A stretch of DNA of 64,000 nt, taken from the NCBI GenBank assembly GCA_023400405.1, contig JAEXFD010000025.1, positions 1 to 64,000 of the forward strand. The letters are read 5' to 3'. The notes beneath the pieces were generated by a model that had not been told where the DNA came from, made no database searches, and saw nothing but the letters and a program-made list of their open reading frames with translations. A program made the position numbers and the translations under genes. Shown piece after piece: positions 49,304 through 57,644 of this stretch (position 1 is the stretch's first letter; every line of letters starts with the position of its first letter). The DNA comes from Pseudomonadota bacterium (lineage in GTDB: Bacteria > Pseudomonadota > Alphaproteobacteria > Sphingomonadales > Sphingomonadaceae).

Positions 49304-51096
49304 CCCGTCGATTCCAGATCGACTTCGGCCGTGGTGGCGCGCTTGGCGGCCTCGGCGGCTTGGCTGAACATGCCGTCGCGGCCGGCATAGATATCCCCGG
49401 TCTCGCGCTGGACCTGAAGGCGCGCGGCGTCGCGGCGGCGATATTCGGCTTCGGTCTTGTCGATCTCGCCCTGATCGACGCCGACCGCGCCCATGGCAAG
49501 CCGCGCCATCATCACCGCGCTCTCCATGACTTCGCGCACCGCCCCGCTGATCGGCGCGCCCTTCATCTTCATGATGCTGCGCCGGTCATAGGCGCGGACG
49601 AACAGGCTGGCCTTGGGAAAGGCATGGTGCACCGCCTCGAGCAGATCGGTGTCGAGCCCGTCGCCATCCTGGCAGAACAGGATCAGTTCGGCATCGGCGG
49701 CCCCCGCTTGGCGCAGCAAGTCGAGGCGAAGGCCGTCGCCATAATAGACCTTCATGCCGAAATCGCTGGCGGTCTTGATCATCTCGACATCGGTGTCGAT
49801 CAGCGTCACCGGAATGCCCTGCGCGATCAGCATCTGCGCGACGGTCTGGCCGAAGCGGCCATAGCCGACCACCACGGCGTTGGCGCCCTCATGCTGCGGC
49901 CCGTCAAGCCCGTCGGCGCTCGGCTCGGGTTCGGTGCGCAGCCGCTTGGTCGCCATCATCAGGAACGGCGTGGTCGCCATCGACAGGGTGACGATCGCGC
50001 CGAAAACGCTCGCCGCCTCGCTCTCGATCAGCAGCGCCGATTGTGCCTGGGCGAACAGCACGAAGCCGAATTCGCCGCCCTGGCTGAGCAGCACGCCCAG
50101 CGCGAAGGCCTGGCGCCGCGACATGCCGAACAACATGCCCAGCCCCATGATCAACGCCGCCTTGGTCGCGATCAGCGCCAGCGCCATGCCCGCGACGAAC
50201 AGGGGTCGCTCGGCGATCGCATGGAGGTTGAGCGTCATGCCCACGGCGAGGAAGAACAGCCCGAGCAGGATCGACCGGAACGGCTCGACATCCGCCTCGA
50301 TCTCGTGCCGATAGGGCGAATCGGCCAGCATCACGCCCGCGATGAAGGCGCCGAGCGCGGCGGAGAGCCCCAGCGCCTCCATGATCGCGGCGCTGGCGAT
50401 CACGGTGAACAGCCCGGCGAAGATGAACATCTCGCGCTCGCCGAGATTGCCGATCAGCCGGAACAGCGGGCGCAGCAGATAGCGGCCGGCGAAGACCAGG
50501 CCGGCGATCGCGAGCACGGTATAGATGCCGAGCAGCCAGCCCGGCGGGCCTTCCTGCGCGTGCGGATTGCGCGAAAGCGCGGCGACGATCGTGATCAGCG
50601 GGACGATCGAAAGGTCCTGGAACAGCAGGATCGCGAAGGCGCGCTCGCCGAATTCGGTCCGAAGCCGCCCCGCCGACTGGAGCATCGGCAGCACCTGCGC
50701 CGTCGAGGACAGCGCCAGCGGCAGGCCGAGCGCCATTGCCGCCCCCACCGAGCTGCCCGTCGCCAGCCAGACGATCCCCGCCACGGCGAGTCCGCACAGC
50801 GAGACCTGGAGGAGACCGAGCCCGAAAATGTCGCGCCGCATCCGCCACAGTCGCCCCGGACTGAGCTCGAGCCCGACCAGGAACAGCAGCAGCGCGATGC
50901 CCAGCTCGGCAATGCCCATTTTGCTTTCGGCATCGCCAACCAGCCCGAGCACCTGCGGCCCGACGATCGCCCCGGCGACGAGATAGCCCAGGGTCGCGCC
51001 GAGCCCGAAACGGCGGAAGACCAGCACGAAGATCAGCGCGAAGCCGAGCATCGGCACGCCGTCGCGCAGCAGCGAAATGCTCCCTTCCGGCTCCAT
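49300..51096 (-). CDS. KefB/KefC-like monovalent cation:proton antiporter with TrkA-N domain
   Basis: 598 residues. About 12 transmembrane helices (residues 10-380), with LFLVGLELSPGRLWRMRRD near 68 and ALSSTAQVLPML near 130 as in CPA2 carriers. A cytosolic Rossmann RCK domain (NAVVVGYGRFGQTVAQMLIA near 403) binds nucleotide or glutathione in Kef systems. The C-terminus has a short helical tail. Probably a K+ efflux system used under electrophile or pH stress; ligand not proven. ATG 51096 overlaps the stop of the scaffold protein gene. Confidence 0.88.
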   Translation of the reverse strand: MEPEGSISLLRDGVPMLGFALIFVLVFRRFGLGATLGYLVAGAIVGPQVLGLVGDAESKMGIAELGIALLLFLVGLELSPGRLWRMRRDIFGLGLLQVSLCGLAVAGIVWLATGSSVGAAMALGLPLALSSTAQVLPMLQSAGRLRTEFGERAFAILLFQDLSIVPLITIVAALSRNPHAQEGPPGWLLGIYTVLAIAGLVFAGRYLLRPLFRLIGNLGEREMFIFAGLFTVIASAAIMEALGLSAALGAFIAGVMLADSPYRHEIEADVEPFRSILLGLFFLAVGMTLNLHAIAERPLFVAGMALALIATKAALIMGLGMLFGMSRRQAFALGVLLSQGGEFGFVLFAQAQSALLIESEAASVFGAIVTLSMATTPFLMMATKRLRTEPEPSADGLDGPQHEGANAVVVGYGRFGQTVAQMLIAQGIPVTLIDTDVEMIKTASDFGMKVYYGDGLRLDLLRQAGAADAELILFCQDGDGLDTDLLEAVHHAFPKASLFVRAYDRRSIMKMKGAPISGAVREVMESAVMMARLAMGAVGVDQGEIDKTEAEYRRRDAARLQVQRETGDIYAGRDGMFSQAAEAAKRATTAEVDLESTG

Positions 51097-51521
51097 CAGC
51101 GCCGCGCCTCTTCGGCCGCCTGCGCCACCGCTTCGAAGGCGAGACGGATCGACGGGTGGCGCGCGCGGTGCGGCAATGCAGGGACGAATAGGTCTAGCCC
51201 GGGCCAATCGGGCATCGCGTCGGTCTCGCCGGCCAGCCAGGCCGTCAGCGCATCGCGCGCCGCGGCGAGTTCCTCCGGCGAGCGGCCGCGCGCATGGGCT
51301 TCCATCAGCGCCGCCGAGGCTTGGCCGAGCGCGCAGGCGCGCACGAGCATGCCGATCTCCGCCAGGCGCCCGTCCGCGCCGAGCGCAACGTCGACCGTCA
51401 CCCGGCTGCCGCAGATCGGCGAGCGTTTCTCGACGCTGGCCATCGGTTCGGCCAGCCGCGCGTCGAACGGCACCGATGCCGCCAGCCGCAGGATTTCGCT
51501 ATTGTAGAGCGGCGCATTCAT
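51096..51521 (-). CDS. NifU/IscU-like Fe-S scaffold protein lacking the third cysteine
   Basis: 141 residues of the NifU_N family. Two of the three canonical scaffold cysteines are present, Cys37 (RSPICGSRV) and Cys63 (VRACALGQASA). At the third position the sequence reads RHPSIRLAF, with Ser124 where Cys is usual. The Asp or Gly between is also not the standard pattern. It may still act as a partner in cluster assembly or trafficking, or be degenerate. It lies upstream of, and overlaps, the antiporter gene, and no suf or isc genes are near. Confidence 0.72.
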   Translation of the reverse strand: MNAPLYNSEILRLAASVPFDARLAEPMASVEKRSPICGSRVTVDVALGADGRLAEIGMLVRACALGQASAALMEAHARGRSPEELAAARDALTAWLAGETDAMPDWPGLDLFVPALPHRARHPSIRLAFEAVAQAAEEARR

Positions 51522-51594
51522 TCCACGACCGACTTAGGGGAGCCGGACGCGAAGTGCGAGCCCCCAATCCCGGCTCGATCGGGTGAACGGGAAT

Positions 51595-52158
51595 TTAGTT
51601 GGCGTTGTCGGCCGCGTTGCCGGGCGTGTCGGGCTGGGCGGCGCCGAACACCGGCTGGCCCTTGCGCCGCCGGTCGACGAAATCGGCGATGCTCGCGCTG
51701 GTCGCGTTGAGCAGCGGATAGGTCGTCGAATGGGTGATCCATTGCGGCCGCCGCGCCGGGCCGCCGCCAACCGTGTCGAACAGCAGCGCGAGCAGCAGGA
51801 AGGCGATGCTGACCAGCACCAGCCCCTTGAGCGCGCCGAATCCGAGGCCGAGCGCGCGATCGATCGGGCCGAGAAAGCTCTCCCGGGTACGCGCGCCGAT
51901 CGCATTGGCAATCAGCCGCCCGCCGAAATAGGTGCCGCCGGTCAGGATCGCGAAGGCGAGCACCGCGCCGCCCTGTGCCGTCCCCACCGTGCCGGCGAGC
52001 CAATGGGCGAGCGGCGTGTGGAACAGCTTGAGCGCGAGGACGATCAGCAGCCAGGCGAACAGCGCCAGCACTTCGGTGACGAACCCGCGCATGAAGCCCA
52101 GGATCGCCGCCCCGCCGATCGCGATCAGCACGATGATGTCGAGCCCGGTCAATTGCAT
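51595..52158 (-). CDS. cvpA: CvpA family protein
   Basis: 187 residues with four predicted transmembrane helices: LDIIVLIAIGGAAILGFMRG at the start, VLALFAWLLIVLALKLF near 31, GTVGTAQGGAVLAFAILTGG near 57, and LGFGALKGLVLVSIAFLLLA near 100. CvpA members are inner-membrane proteins tied to colicin V production, envelope integrity and bile or stress resistance. In many proteobacteria cvpA precedes purF; here purF is absent and radA lies upstream on the same strand after the lipocalin gene. Confidence 0.9.
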   Translation of the reverse strand: MQLTGLDIIVLIAIGGAAILGFMRGFVTEVLALFAWLLIVLALKLFHTPLAHWLAGTVGTAQGGAVLAFAILTGGTYFGGRLIANAIGARTRESFLGPIDRALGLGFGALKGLVLVSIAFLLLALLFDTVGGGPARRPQWITHSTTYPLLNATSASIADFVDRRRKGQPVFGAAQPDTPGNAADNAN

Positions 52159-52274
52159 GCGATGCAGTCCTCCCCGCCCGGCCTATAGCGGAGGAGCGGG
52201 CGCGAGCGGAAGGGATAGTGTGATCGGTCGCCGGAGTATCCAAGCCACGCATGGATGGGAGCCCATGGCCCCCT

Positions 52275-52367
52275 CGTCATGCCAGCGCAGGCTGGCATCT
52301 CCCTCAGCAACGCCGTGCCGTTGTCACCCGGCACGTGAGAGACCCCAGCTTGCGCTGGGGTGACGGC
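52275..52367. repeat. head-to-head REP pairs in the cvpA-lipocalin gap
   Basis: CGTCATGCCAGCGCAGGCTG at 52275 faces CCCAGCTTGCGCTGGGGTGACG near 52346-52366. Between them GTGCCGTTGTCACCCGGCAC may be another small palindrome. The 284-nt gap holds no gene. Confidence 0.75.
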
Positions 52368-52442
52368 GGGTGGAGAAGGCGAGGCAGGATGAGGCGAATC
52401 CACGCAATCTGCTATTAGGGAGTGCCTGAACTCCCGCCCCCC

Positions 52443-53006
52443 TCAACCCTGTTGCGTGATCCGCAGCGCCCAGCGGTCATAGCCCAGCGCCTCGACGCGC
52501 TTCATCAGCGCCTCCGTCACGGCCGGCGCAGGCTTGGGATCGCGGCTCAACAGCCAGAGATAGCGCCCACTCGGCTCGCCGACGATCGACCATTCATAAT
52601 CGTCGCCATGGTCGAGCACCCAATAATCGCCGGTATATAACGGACCGAAGAAGGAAACCTTGAGCTTGGCGCCGCTCGCCTCGTCCACGACGATCGCCCG
52701 GCCCTCGACCTGGCTGCGCTCGCCCTTGGGCCCGCCCTGGCAGCCACTGTTGACCACCGCGATCTTGCCGTCGTCGCGCCGGCCATATTCGGCGGTTACG
52801 GCATCCAGCCCCTTCTGGAAGCGATTCTCGTGCCGCGCGAGCTCGTACCATTTGCCGAGATAGCGGGTGAGGTCGACCGGCTTGGCCGGCTCCGGCACCT
52901 TGGGATTGATCACCGGCGGGCGCGTCGCGCGCGAATAGAGGAACAGGCCGCCGATTGCCGCGGCGGCGACTCCGGTGGCGATGCTGATCGCAGTCGATTG
53001 CTTCAT
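52443..53006 (-). CDS. blc: Blc-type bacterial lipocalin, signal-anchored
   Basis: 187 residues. An N-terminal anchor helix (ISIATGVAAAAIGGLFLYS) lacks a lipobox, unlike E. coli Blc. The lipocalin signature GKWYELAR (Gly51, Trp53) is near the first strand. YWVLDHGDDYEWSIVGEPSG and RYLWLLSRDPKPAP match the family's third conserved region. It binds fatty acids or lysophospholipids and may help in envelope repair. ATG 53006 preferred over an in-frame ATG five codons earlier. Confidence 0.88.
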   Translation of the reverse strand: MKQSTAISIATGVAAAAIGGLFLYSRATRPPVINPKVPEPAKPVDLTRYLGKWYELARHENRFQKGLDAVTAEYGRRDDGKIAVVNSGCQGGPKGERSQVEGRAIVVDEASGAKLKVSFFGPLYTGDYWVLDHGDDYEWSIVGEPSGRYLWLLSRDPKPAPAVTEALMKRVEALGYDRWALRITQQG

Positions 53007-53058
53007 GCCGTCATCGTGCAATGCGAAGGGACGGATAGGAAGACCGGGAGATCCATTT

Positions 53059-54429
53059 TCACCGCCCGAGCAGATGATCGACGAAGGACGCCAGGTTCGC
53101 GAAGCCGGCGAGCTGAAGCCCGGCCTTGTCGCCGCTCATCGCCTTGGGTGCGAGCGCACGGCCGAAGCCGAGCTTGGCCGCCTCGCGGCACCGCAGCGCG
53201 CCATGCGCCACCGGCCGGACTTCGCCCGACAGCGCGACTTCGCCGAACGCCACGGCATCGGCGGGCACCGGCCGCTCGGCCAGCGCCGAGACCAGCGCCG
53301 CCGCCACCGCCAGGTCCGCGGCGGGGTCCTGCACACGATAGCCGCCGGCGATGTTGAGATAGACTTCGCAGGCCGAGAAGCTGAGCCCGCACCGCGCTTC
53401 GAGCACCGCCAGGATCATCGCCAGCCGCCCCGAATCCCAGCCCACAACGGCCCGTCGCGGCGTCGCCCCCGAGGCCAGCCGCACGGTGAGCGCCTGCACT
53501 TCGACGAGCACCGGCCGCGTCCCCTCCAGCGCGGGGAAGACGACGGTGCCGGTCACGCTCTCGTCGCGCGAAGTGAGGAACAGCGAGGAGGGGTTGGAGA
53601 CTTCCTCCAGCCCCTCGCTCTGCATCGCGAACACGCCGATCTCGTCGGTGCCGCCGAAGCGGTTCTTCACGGCGCGCAGGATGCGATATTGATGGCTGCG
53701 CTCGCCTTCGAAGGCGAGCACGGTATCGACCATATGCTCGAGCACGCGCGGCCCCGCGATGCTGCCGTCCTTGGTGACATGGCCGACCAGCACGAGCGCG
53801 GTGCCGCGTTCCTTGGCGAAACGGATCAGCTCGCCCGAGCTCGCGCGGACCTGGCTCACCGTGCCCGGCGCGCCTTCGATCAGGTCCGAATGCATGGTCT
53901 GGATCGAATCGATGATCAGCAGGTCGGGCGCGGTCCCCTCGCCCAGCGTCGTCAGGATGTCGCGCACCGAAGTCGCCGCGGCGAGCTGCACCGGCGCGCC
54001 GCCGAGCCCGAGCCGCCGCGCGCGCAGCCGCACCTGGTCCGCCGCTTCCTCGCCCGAGACATAGGCGACTCTGCGCCCCGCCGCCGCCAGCTTGGCCGCC
54101 GCCTGGAGCAGCAGCGTCGACTTGCCGATGCCGGGATCGCCGCCGATCAGCGTCGCCGATCCCTCGACGAAGCCGCCGCCCAGCGCCCGGTCGAGCTCGG
54201 CGATGCCAGTCGCCATCCGATCGGGCAGCGGGACGTCGGTGTTGAGCCCGGTAAGCTGGATCGCCCGCCCGCCCGATTGAAGATTGTGGCGCGCCTGGAA
54301 CGGCGTCACCACCGCGCCGGCATCCTCGACCAGCGTGTTCCAGTCGCCGCAATCGGCGCACTGGCCCTGCCACTGCGAGGTCACCGACCCACAGGCCTGG
54401 CACACATAGCGTTTGCGCGGTTTCGCCAT
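53059..54429 (-). CDS. radA: DNA repair protein RadA
   Basis: 456 residues. The N-terminal zinc finger has Cys10, Cys13, Cys24 and Cys27 (VCQACG ... CADCGDW). The RecA-like core has Walker A GGDPGIGKSTLLLQAA near 93, and the RadA-specific KNRFGGTDEIGVF motif near 253. The C-terminal Lon-like domain spans about 285-450. It drives branch migration during recombinational repair. Start ATG 54429 (MAKPRKRYVC) is where the family begins; upstream in-frame codons add nothing conserved. Confidence 0.96.
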   Translation of the reverse strand: MAKPRKRYVCQACGSVTSQWQGQCADCGDWNTLVEDAGAVVTPFQARHNLQSGGRAIQLTGLNTDVPLPDRMATGIAELDRALGGGFVEGSATLIGGDPGIGKSTLLLQAAAKLAAAGRRVAYVSGEEAADQVRLRARRLGLGGAPVQLAAATSVRDILTTLGEGTAPDLLIIDSIQTMHSDLIEGAPGTVSQVRASSGELIRFAKERGTALVLVGHVTKDGSIAGPRVLEHMVDTVLAFEGERSHQYRILRAVKNRFGGTDEIGVFAMQSEGLEEVSNPSSLFLTSRDESVTGTVVFPALEGTRPVLVEVQALTVRLASGATPRRAVVGWDSGRLAMILAVLEARCGLSFSACEVYLNIAGGYRVQDPAADLAVAAALVSALAERPVPADAVAFGEVALSGEVRPVAHGALRCREAAKLGFGRALAPKAMSGDKAGLQLAGFANLASFVDHLLGR

Positions 54430-54494
54430 GCCGCCGAAGCTAGCAGGAGAACAAGGCGGGAACAACCGTCAAATGCGGCGGCCCGCTCCGCGCC

Positions 54495-55991
54495 TCAGGC
54501 CGGTTCGCGCTGCCGCATCATGCCGACGATCGCCGCGAGGCTCGGCTTGCGCCCGCCATTAAGGATGCTCGCGCGGAAGACGCGGCCGAGCAGCACGATC
54601 TCGGCGGCGATGAACACCACCAGCAACGCGCCGCACGCCACCGTCTGCCACATCGGAATCCCCGCCCCCAGCCGCGCCAGCACCGCGAACGGCGTATAGA
54701 GCGGGACCCAGGTCAGCACTTCGATGCCGATCCCCCCCGCCCCGCGCAGCACGCCCTGCACGAGCAGCATGAACGGCATCATGATCAGCAGGATCACCGG
54801 GGTGAGGTATCCCTGGGCATCGCGCATCGAATCGCTCATCGCGCCGATCACGAGGAACAGCATCGAGACCATCAGATAGCCCGCGACGAAGAAGAACACG
54901 ATCGTCGCGATGCTGCCCGGGCTCGACACCGGCTCCAGCGCCGGGCGGATCATGTCGGCGATCGCGCCGTGCGTCGCATAGGCGACGAAGACGCCGCACG
55001 CCGCCCAGGCCGCGACCATCGCCAGCCCTACCGCCACGGTGCCGACCAGCTTGCCGTACATCAGCTCGTTGGGGCTCACGCAGGCGAGCACCGTCTCGAG
55101 CAGCTTGTTGCTCCGCTCCTCCACCGTGCTCTGCAGCATCCAGCTGCCCGAGAGGATCAGCGACATCAGCAGCAGATAGGCCATGGCGAGCGGCAGGATC
55201 GAACGGATCACCACCCGCTCGCGCCCGCTACCCTCGGGCGGCGTCGTCACTGCAATCGCCGGCGTGATGGCATTGACGGTGGCGGCGACCGGCGCGGAAA
55301 CGCCGTTGGCGGCAAGATAGCGGCCGCGCAGCTTCTCGGTCAGCACGCCCTGCAGCGTCGTCACGAATCCGGTGCGCGGCTGGCCGTTGGCCCAGAGCCG
55401 CACTACCGGCGAGGCGCCAAATTCGCGCGGGATCACCACGACATAGTCGATCGGCTTGGCCTTGCTCTTGTCCGCCGGGCGCAGATAAGGGGCGAGCACC
55501 TTGTCCATCGCCTGGGGCGAGGCCGCCGCCACTTCTGCCGGCGTTGGCACCACCCGATAGGCGGGGTCCGGCGCCTCATAGCCTTTCGCCGCCTCCGCAT
55601 CGACCGCGGCGATTTTCGCCACCGCCGCCTTGGTGCCGCCTTCGGCATCGAAGCGCGCGACATCGGCGTCGCTGAACCAGCGGCCCTTCTGCGCCCATAG
55701 CGCGTTGGGCGCCGCCCGCTGCAATTCGCGCCGGCCGACGAAGCGGGAAAGCGCGATCAACTCGGCGCGGCCGCGATCGAGCTCGATCCGCTTCGAAACC
55801 GCCGCTGCCGCGTCGCCTCCGGCCTGGTCGACCAGCATCACCGTCTCGGTATCGTCGTCGCCCATGAAGCGCGAGGCGAGCGGCCCCACCGCCAGCGCGG
55901 CGGGCAGGATCAGCAGCGTGATCCAGAAGCTGCGGGTCATCGCGATCTGACGGAACTCGCGCGCCGCGACGAGCAGGATGTGCTGGATCAT
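54495..55991 (-). CDS. ABC-2 type transporter permease (NatB-like)
   Basis: 498 residues. The N-terminal helix (ILPAALAVGPLA) is followed by a large periplasmic domain of about residues 40-300 (with VPTPAEVAAASPQAM). Five or six C-terminal helices follow, with the ABC-2 permease motif ERSNKLLETVLACVSPNELM near 315. Family members (NatB or YhaP) export Na+ or unknown substrates together with an ABC ATPase. Start ATG 55991 overlaps the ATPase stop by 4 nt, so the two are coupled. Confidence 0.88.
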   Translation of the reverse strand: MIQHILLVAAREFRQIAMTRSFWITLLILPAALAVGPLASRFMGDDDTETVMLVDQAGGDAAAAVSKRIELDRGRAELIALSRFVGRRELQRAAPNALWAQKGRWFSDADVARFDAEGGTKAAVAKIAAVDAEAAKGYEAPDPAYRVVPTPAEVAAASPQAMDKVLAPYLRPADKSKAKPIDYVVVIPREFGASPVVRLWANGQPRTGFVTTLQGVLTEKLRGRYLAANGVSAPVAATVNAITPAIAVTTPPEGSGRERVVIRSILPLAMAYLLLMSLILSGSWMLQSTVEERSNKLLETVLACVSPNELMYGKLVGTVAVGLAMVAAWAACGVFVAYATHGAIADMIRPALEPVSSPGSIATIVFFFVAGYLMVSMLFLVIGAMSDSMRDAQGYLTPVILLIMMPFMLLVQGVLRGAGGIGIEVLTWVPLYTPFAVLARLGAGIPMWQTVACGALLVVFIAAEIVLLGRVFRASILNGGRKPSLAAIVGMMRQREPA

Positions 55992-56905
55992 GGCCGTGCC
56001 TCCGCGCCGCCGACAATATGGAGGAAAACATCGTGCAGGCTCGGCCGATGCTGTTCGAAGCGGCGCAGCGCGAAGCCCTGGCCGGTGCAGCGTTCGAGCA
56101 GGTCGCCCGGGCTCACCCCGGGCGAGAGCTGCACGTCCCAAGCGCGCCACTCGCCTTCGGCCACGCCGGCATCGCTCGCCGAAGCGACGCCCTCCAGACC
56201 CGCCGGCGATTGCCGCGCGACGAGCGACAGGCGCACCGGCAGCGTCGCGCGCGCCGCGTCCTGCGTGCCCTCGAACAGCTTGCGCCCGCGCGCGAGCAGC
56301 AGCAGCCGGTCGCACAGCCGCTCGGCATGCTGCATGACATGGGTCGAGAACACCACCGCCGCCCCGGCCTTCGAGGCGCGCAGGATCTCCTCCTCGAGCA
56401 GTCCCTGGTTGACCGGATCGAGCCCTGAAAACGGCTCGTCGAGGATCAGCAGCTTGGGGGCATTCACCACCGCGGTGGCAAGCTGGACCTTCTGCGCCAT
56501 GCCCTTGGAGAGCTTATCGACGCTGGTCTTGGCAAAGTCGGCGAGCCCGAAACGTTCGAGCAGCACCAAGCCTTCGCGCCGCGCATCGCCCGCCACCATG
56601 CCCTTCAGCCGGCCGAAATAGACGATCGTGTCGATCGCGCTCATCGATCGATAGAGCCCGCGCTCTTCGGGGAGGAAGCCGAGCCCGCCGCTGTTCGCCC
56701 GCCCCGGCGCCCGGCCGAGGATCGAGATCGTCCCCGAATCGGGCCGCAGGATGTCCAGCGCCATGCGCAGCGACGTCGTCTTGCCCGCGCCATTGCCGCC
56801 GAGAAAGCCGAACACTTCGCCCGGCGCCACCGCAAAGCTCAGATCGTCGACCGCCGTGAATTCGCCGAAGCGCTTCACGACATGGTCCAGCCGCAACACG
56901 TCCAT
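55988..56905 (-). CDS. ABC transporter ATP-binding protein (NatA-like)
   Basis: 305 residues. Walker A GGNGAGKTT at 36-44, Q-loop-equivalent GFLPEERGLY near 75, signature LSKGMAQKVQLA near 131, Walker B LLILDEPFSGLDP near 151, H-loop STHVMQHAE near 187. Residues 220-305 form the extra C-terminal domain seen in drug- or Na+-export ATPases (DUF4162-like). It energises the permease encoded just downstream. The first Met is at 56905, with CAAGCACATGG context and no strong ribosome-binding site. Confidence 0.92.
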   Translation of the reverse strand: MDVLRLDHVVKRFGEFTAVDDLSFAVAPGEVFGFLGGNGAGKTTSLRMALDILRPDSGTISILGRAPGRANSGGLGFLPEERGLYRSMSAIDTIVYFGRLKGMVAGDARREGLVLLERFGLADFAKTSVDKLSKGMAQKVQLATAVVNAPKLLILDEPFSGLDPVNQGLLEEEILRASKAGAAVVFSTHVMQHAERLCDRLLLLARGRKLFEGTQDAARATLPVRLSLVARQSPAGLEGVASASDAGVAEGEWRAWDVQLSPGVSPGDLLERCTGQGFALRRFEQHRPSLHDVFLHIVGGAEARP

Positions 56906-57030
56906 GTGCTTGATTCCCCCTGGTGAAGCGAAGCTAGACGATCGTGTTATTCATGTACAACACGCTTTGCGGCAAAGCGTTTGGTGTGACATTGTCCCGG
57001 TTGAGAGCCGTGCGGCAGGATGGAGTTGGT

Positions 57031-57345
57031 GTGGCAAACGCATTTTCGCACGGCACGGTGCATCAGGCGGCCGAAGACCTTCAGGACGCACTGCGCGCCG
57101 ATGCGAGCGTCTTCGCACTGTGGGAAGGCCTGACCCCGCTCGGGCGCAACGAATTCATATGCTGGGTCGACGACGCCAAGCAGCCAGCGACCCGCCAGCG
57201 CCGCATCCGGCGAACCTGCGAGGAATTGCTGGAGGGCAAGAAGCGCCCGTGCTGCTGGCCCGGCTGCATCCACCGTACCGACAAGGCGCCGAGCCGATGG
57301 CAGCAGGCCGTGCTGACCGAGGGCAAGGGAAAGAAGCGGGCTTAA
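57031..57345 (+). CDS. YdeI/OmpD-associated family protein
   Basis: 104 residues from GTG 57031, with GGAG 8 nt upstream. ALWEGLTPLGRNEFICWVDD and KQPATRQRRIRRTCEELLEG match the YdeI/OmpD-associated C-terminal domain (helical, bacteriocin-protection family). CCWPGCIHR at the end has two Cys. The N-terminal thioredoxin-like half of longer YdeI proteins is missing. Function unknown. A longer in-frame start at 56944 exists but lacks conserved sequence. Confidence 0.72.
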   Translation: MANAFSHGTVHQAAEDLQDALRADASVFALWEGLTPLGRNEFICWVDDAKQPATRQRRIRRTCEELLEGKKRPCCWPGCIHRTDKAPSRWQQAVLTEGKGKKRA

Positions 57346-57357
57346 AGGCCCGCGGCC

Positions 57358-57576
57358 CTACTTCGCGCTCAACTCCGATCCCAGCTTGAGCGCCCGGTCG
57401 CCATCTTCCTGCTCGACCAGGTAGGCCGGATCGTCGCCGGTGCCGTTGCGCACGATGCGCTCACCCTTGATCGTGCGCTGGACGCGCCGCTCGAAGCGGT
57501 CGGCGATCTGGCCATGCGCGACATGCGCGCCCCATTTCCAGGAAACCGGCTGGCCGGTGCGGAAGCTGTTCGTCAT
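57358..57576 (-). CDS. DUF2945 (hypervirulence-associated TUDOR) small protein
   Basis: 72 residues. FRTGQPVSWKWGAHVAHGQI and IKGERIVRNGTGDDPAYLVE correspond to the DUF2945 Tudor-like beta-barrel. Such proteins are common in bacteria and fungi, often with unknown role. ATG 57576 is used; the frame extends upstream without family sequence. It is convergent with the YdeI-like gene (12 nt apart) and divergent from the GT4 gene. Confidence 0.85.
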   Translation of the reverse strand: MTNSFRTGQPVSWKWGAHVAHGQIADRFERRVQRTIKGERIVRNGTGDDPAYLVEQEDGDRALKLGSELSAK

Positions 57577-57644
57577 GCACGCTACAACCTCGGACATCCC
57601 CCAAGGTTGCCCCATGCCGCCGCGCCCTCTATGCGCCCGGGCGC

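Noticed and set aside
49360..51507. A 715-codon open frame on the plus strand across the antiporter gene
   Set aside because: It is the shadow of the minus-strand antiporter and scaffold genes in high-GC DNA. Its translation is rich in Arg, His, Asp and Gln with no motif, while the minus strand gives a full Kef-like protein.
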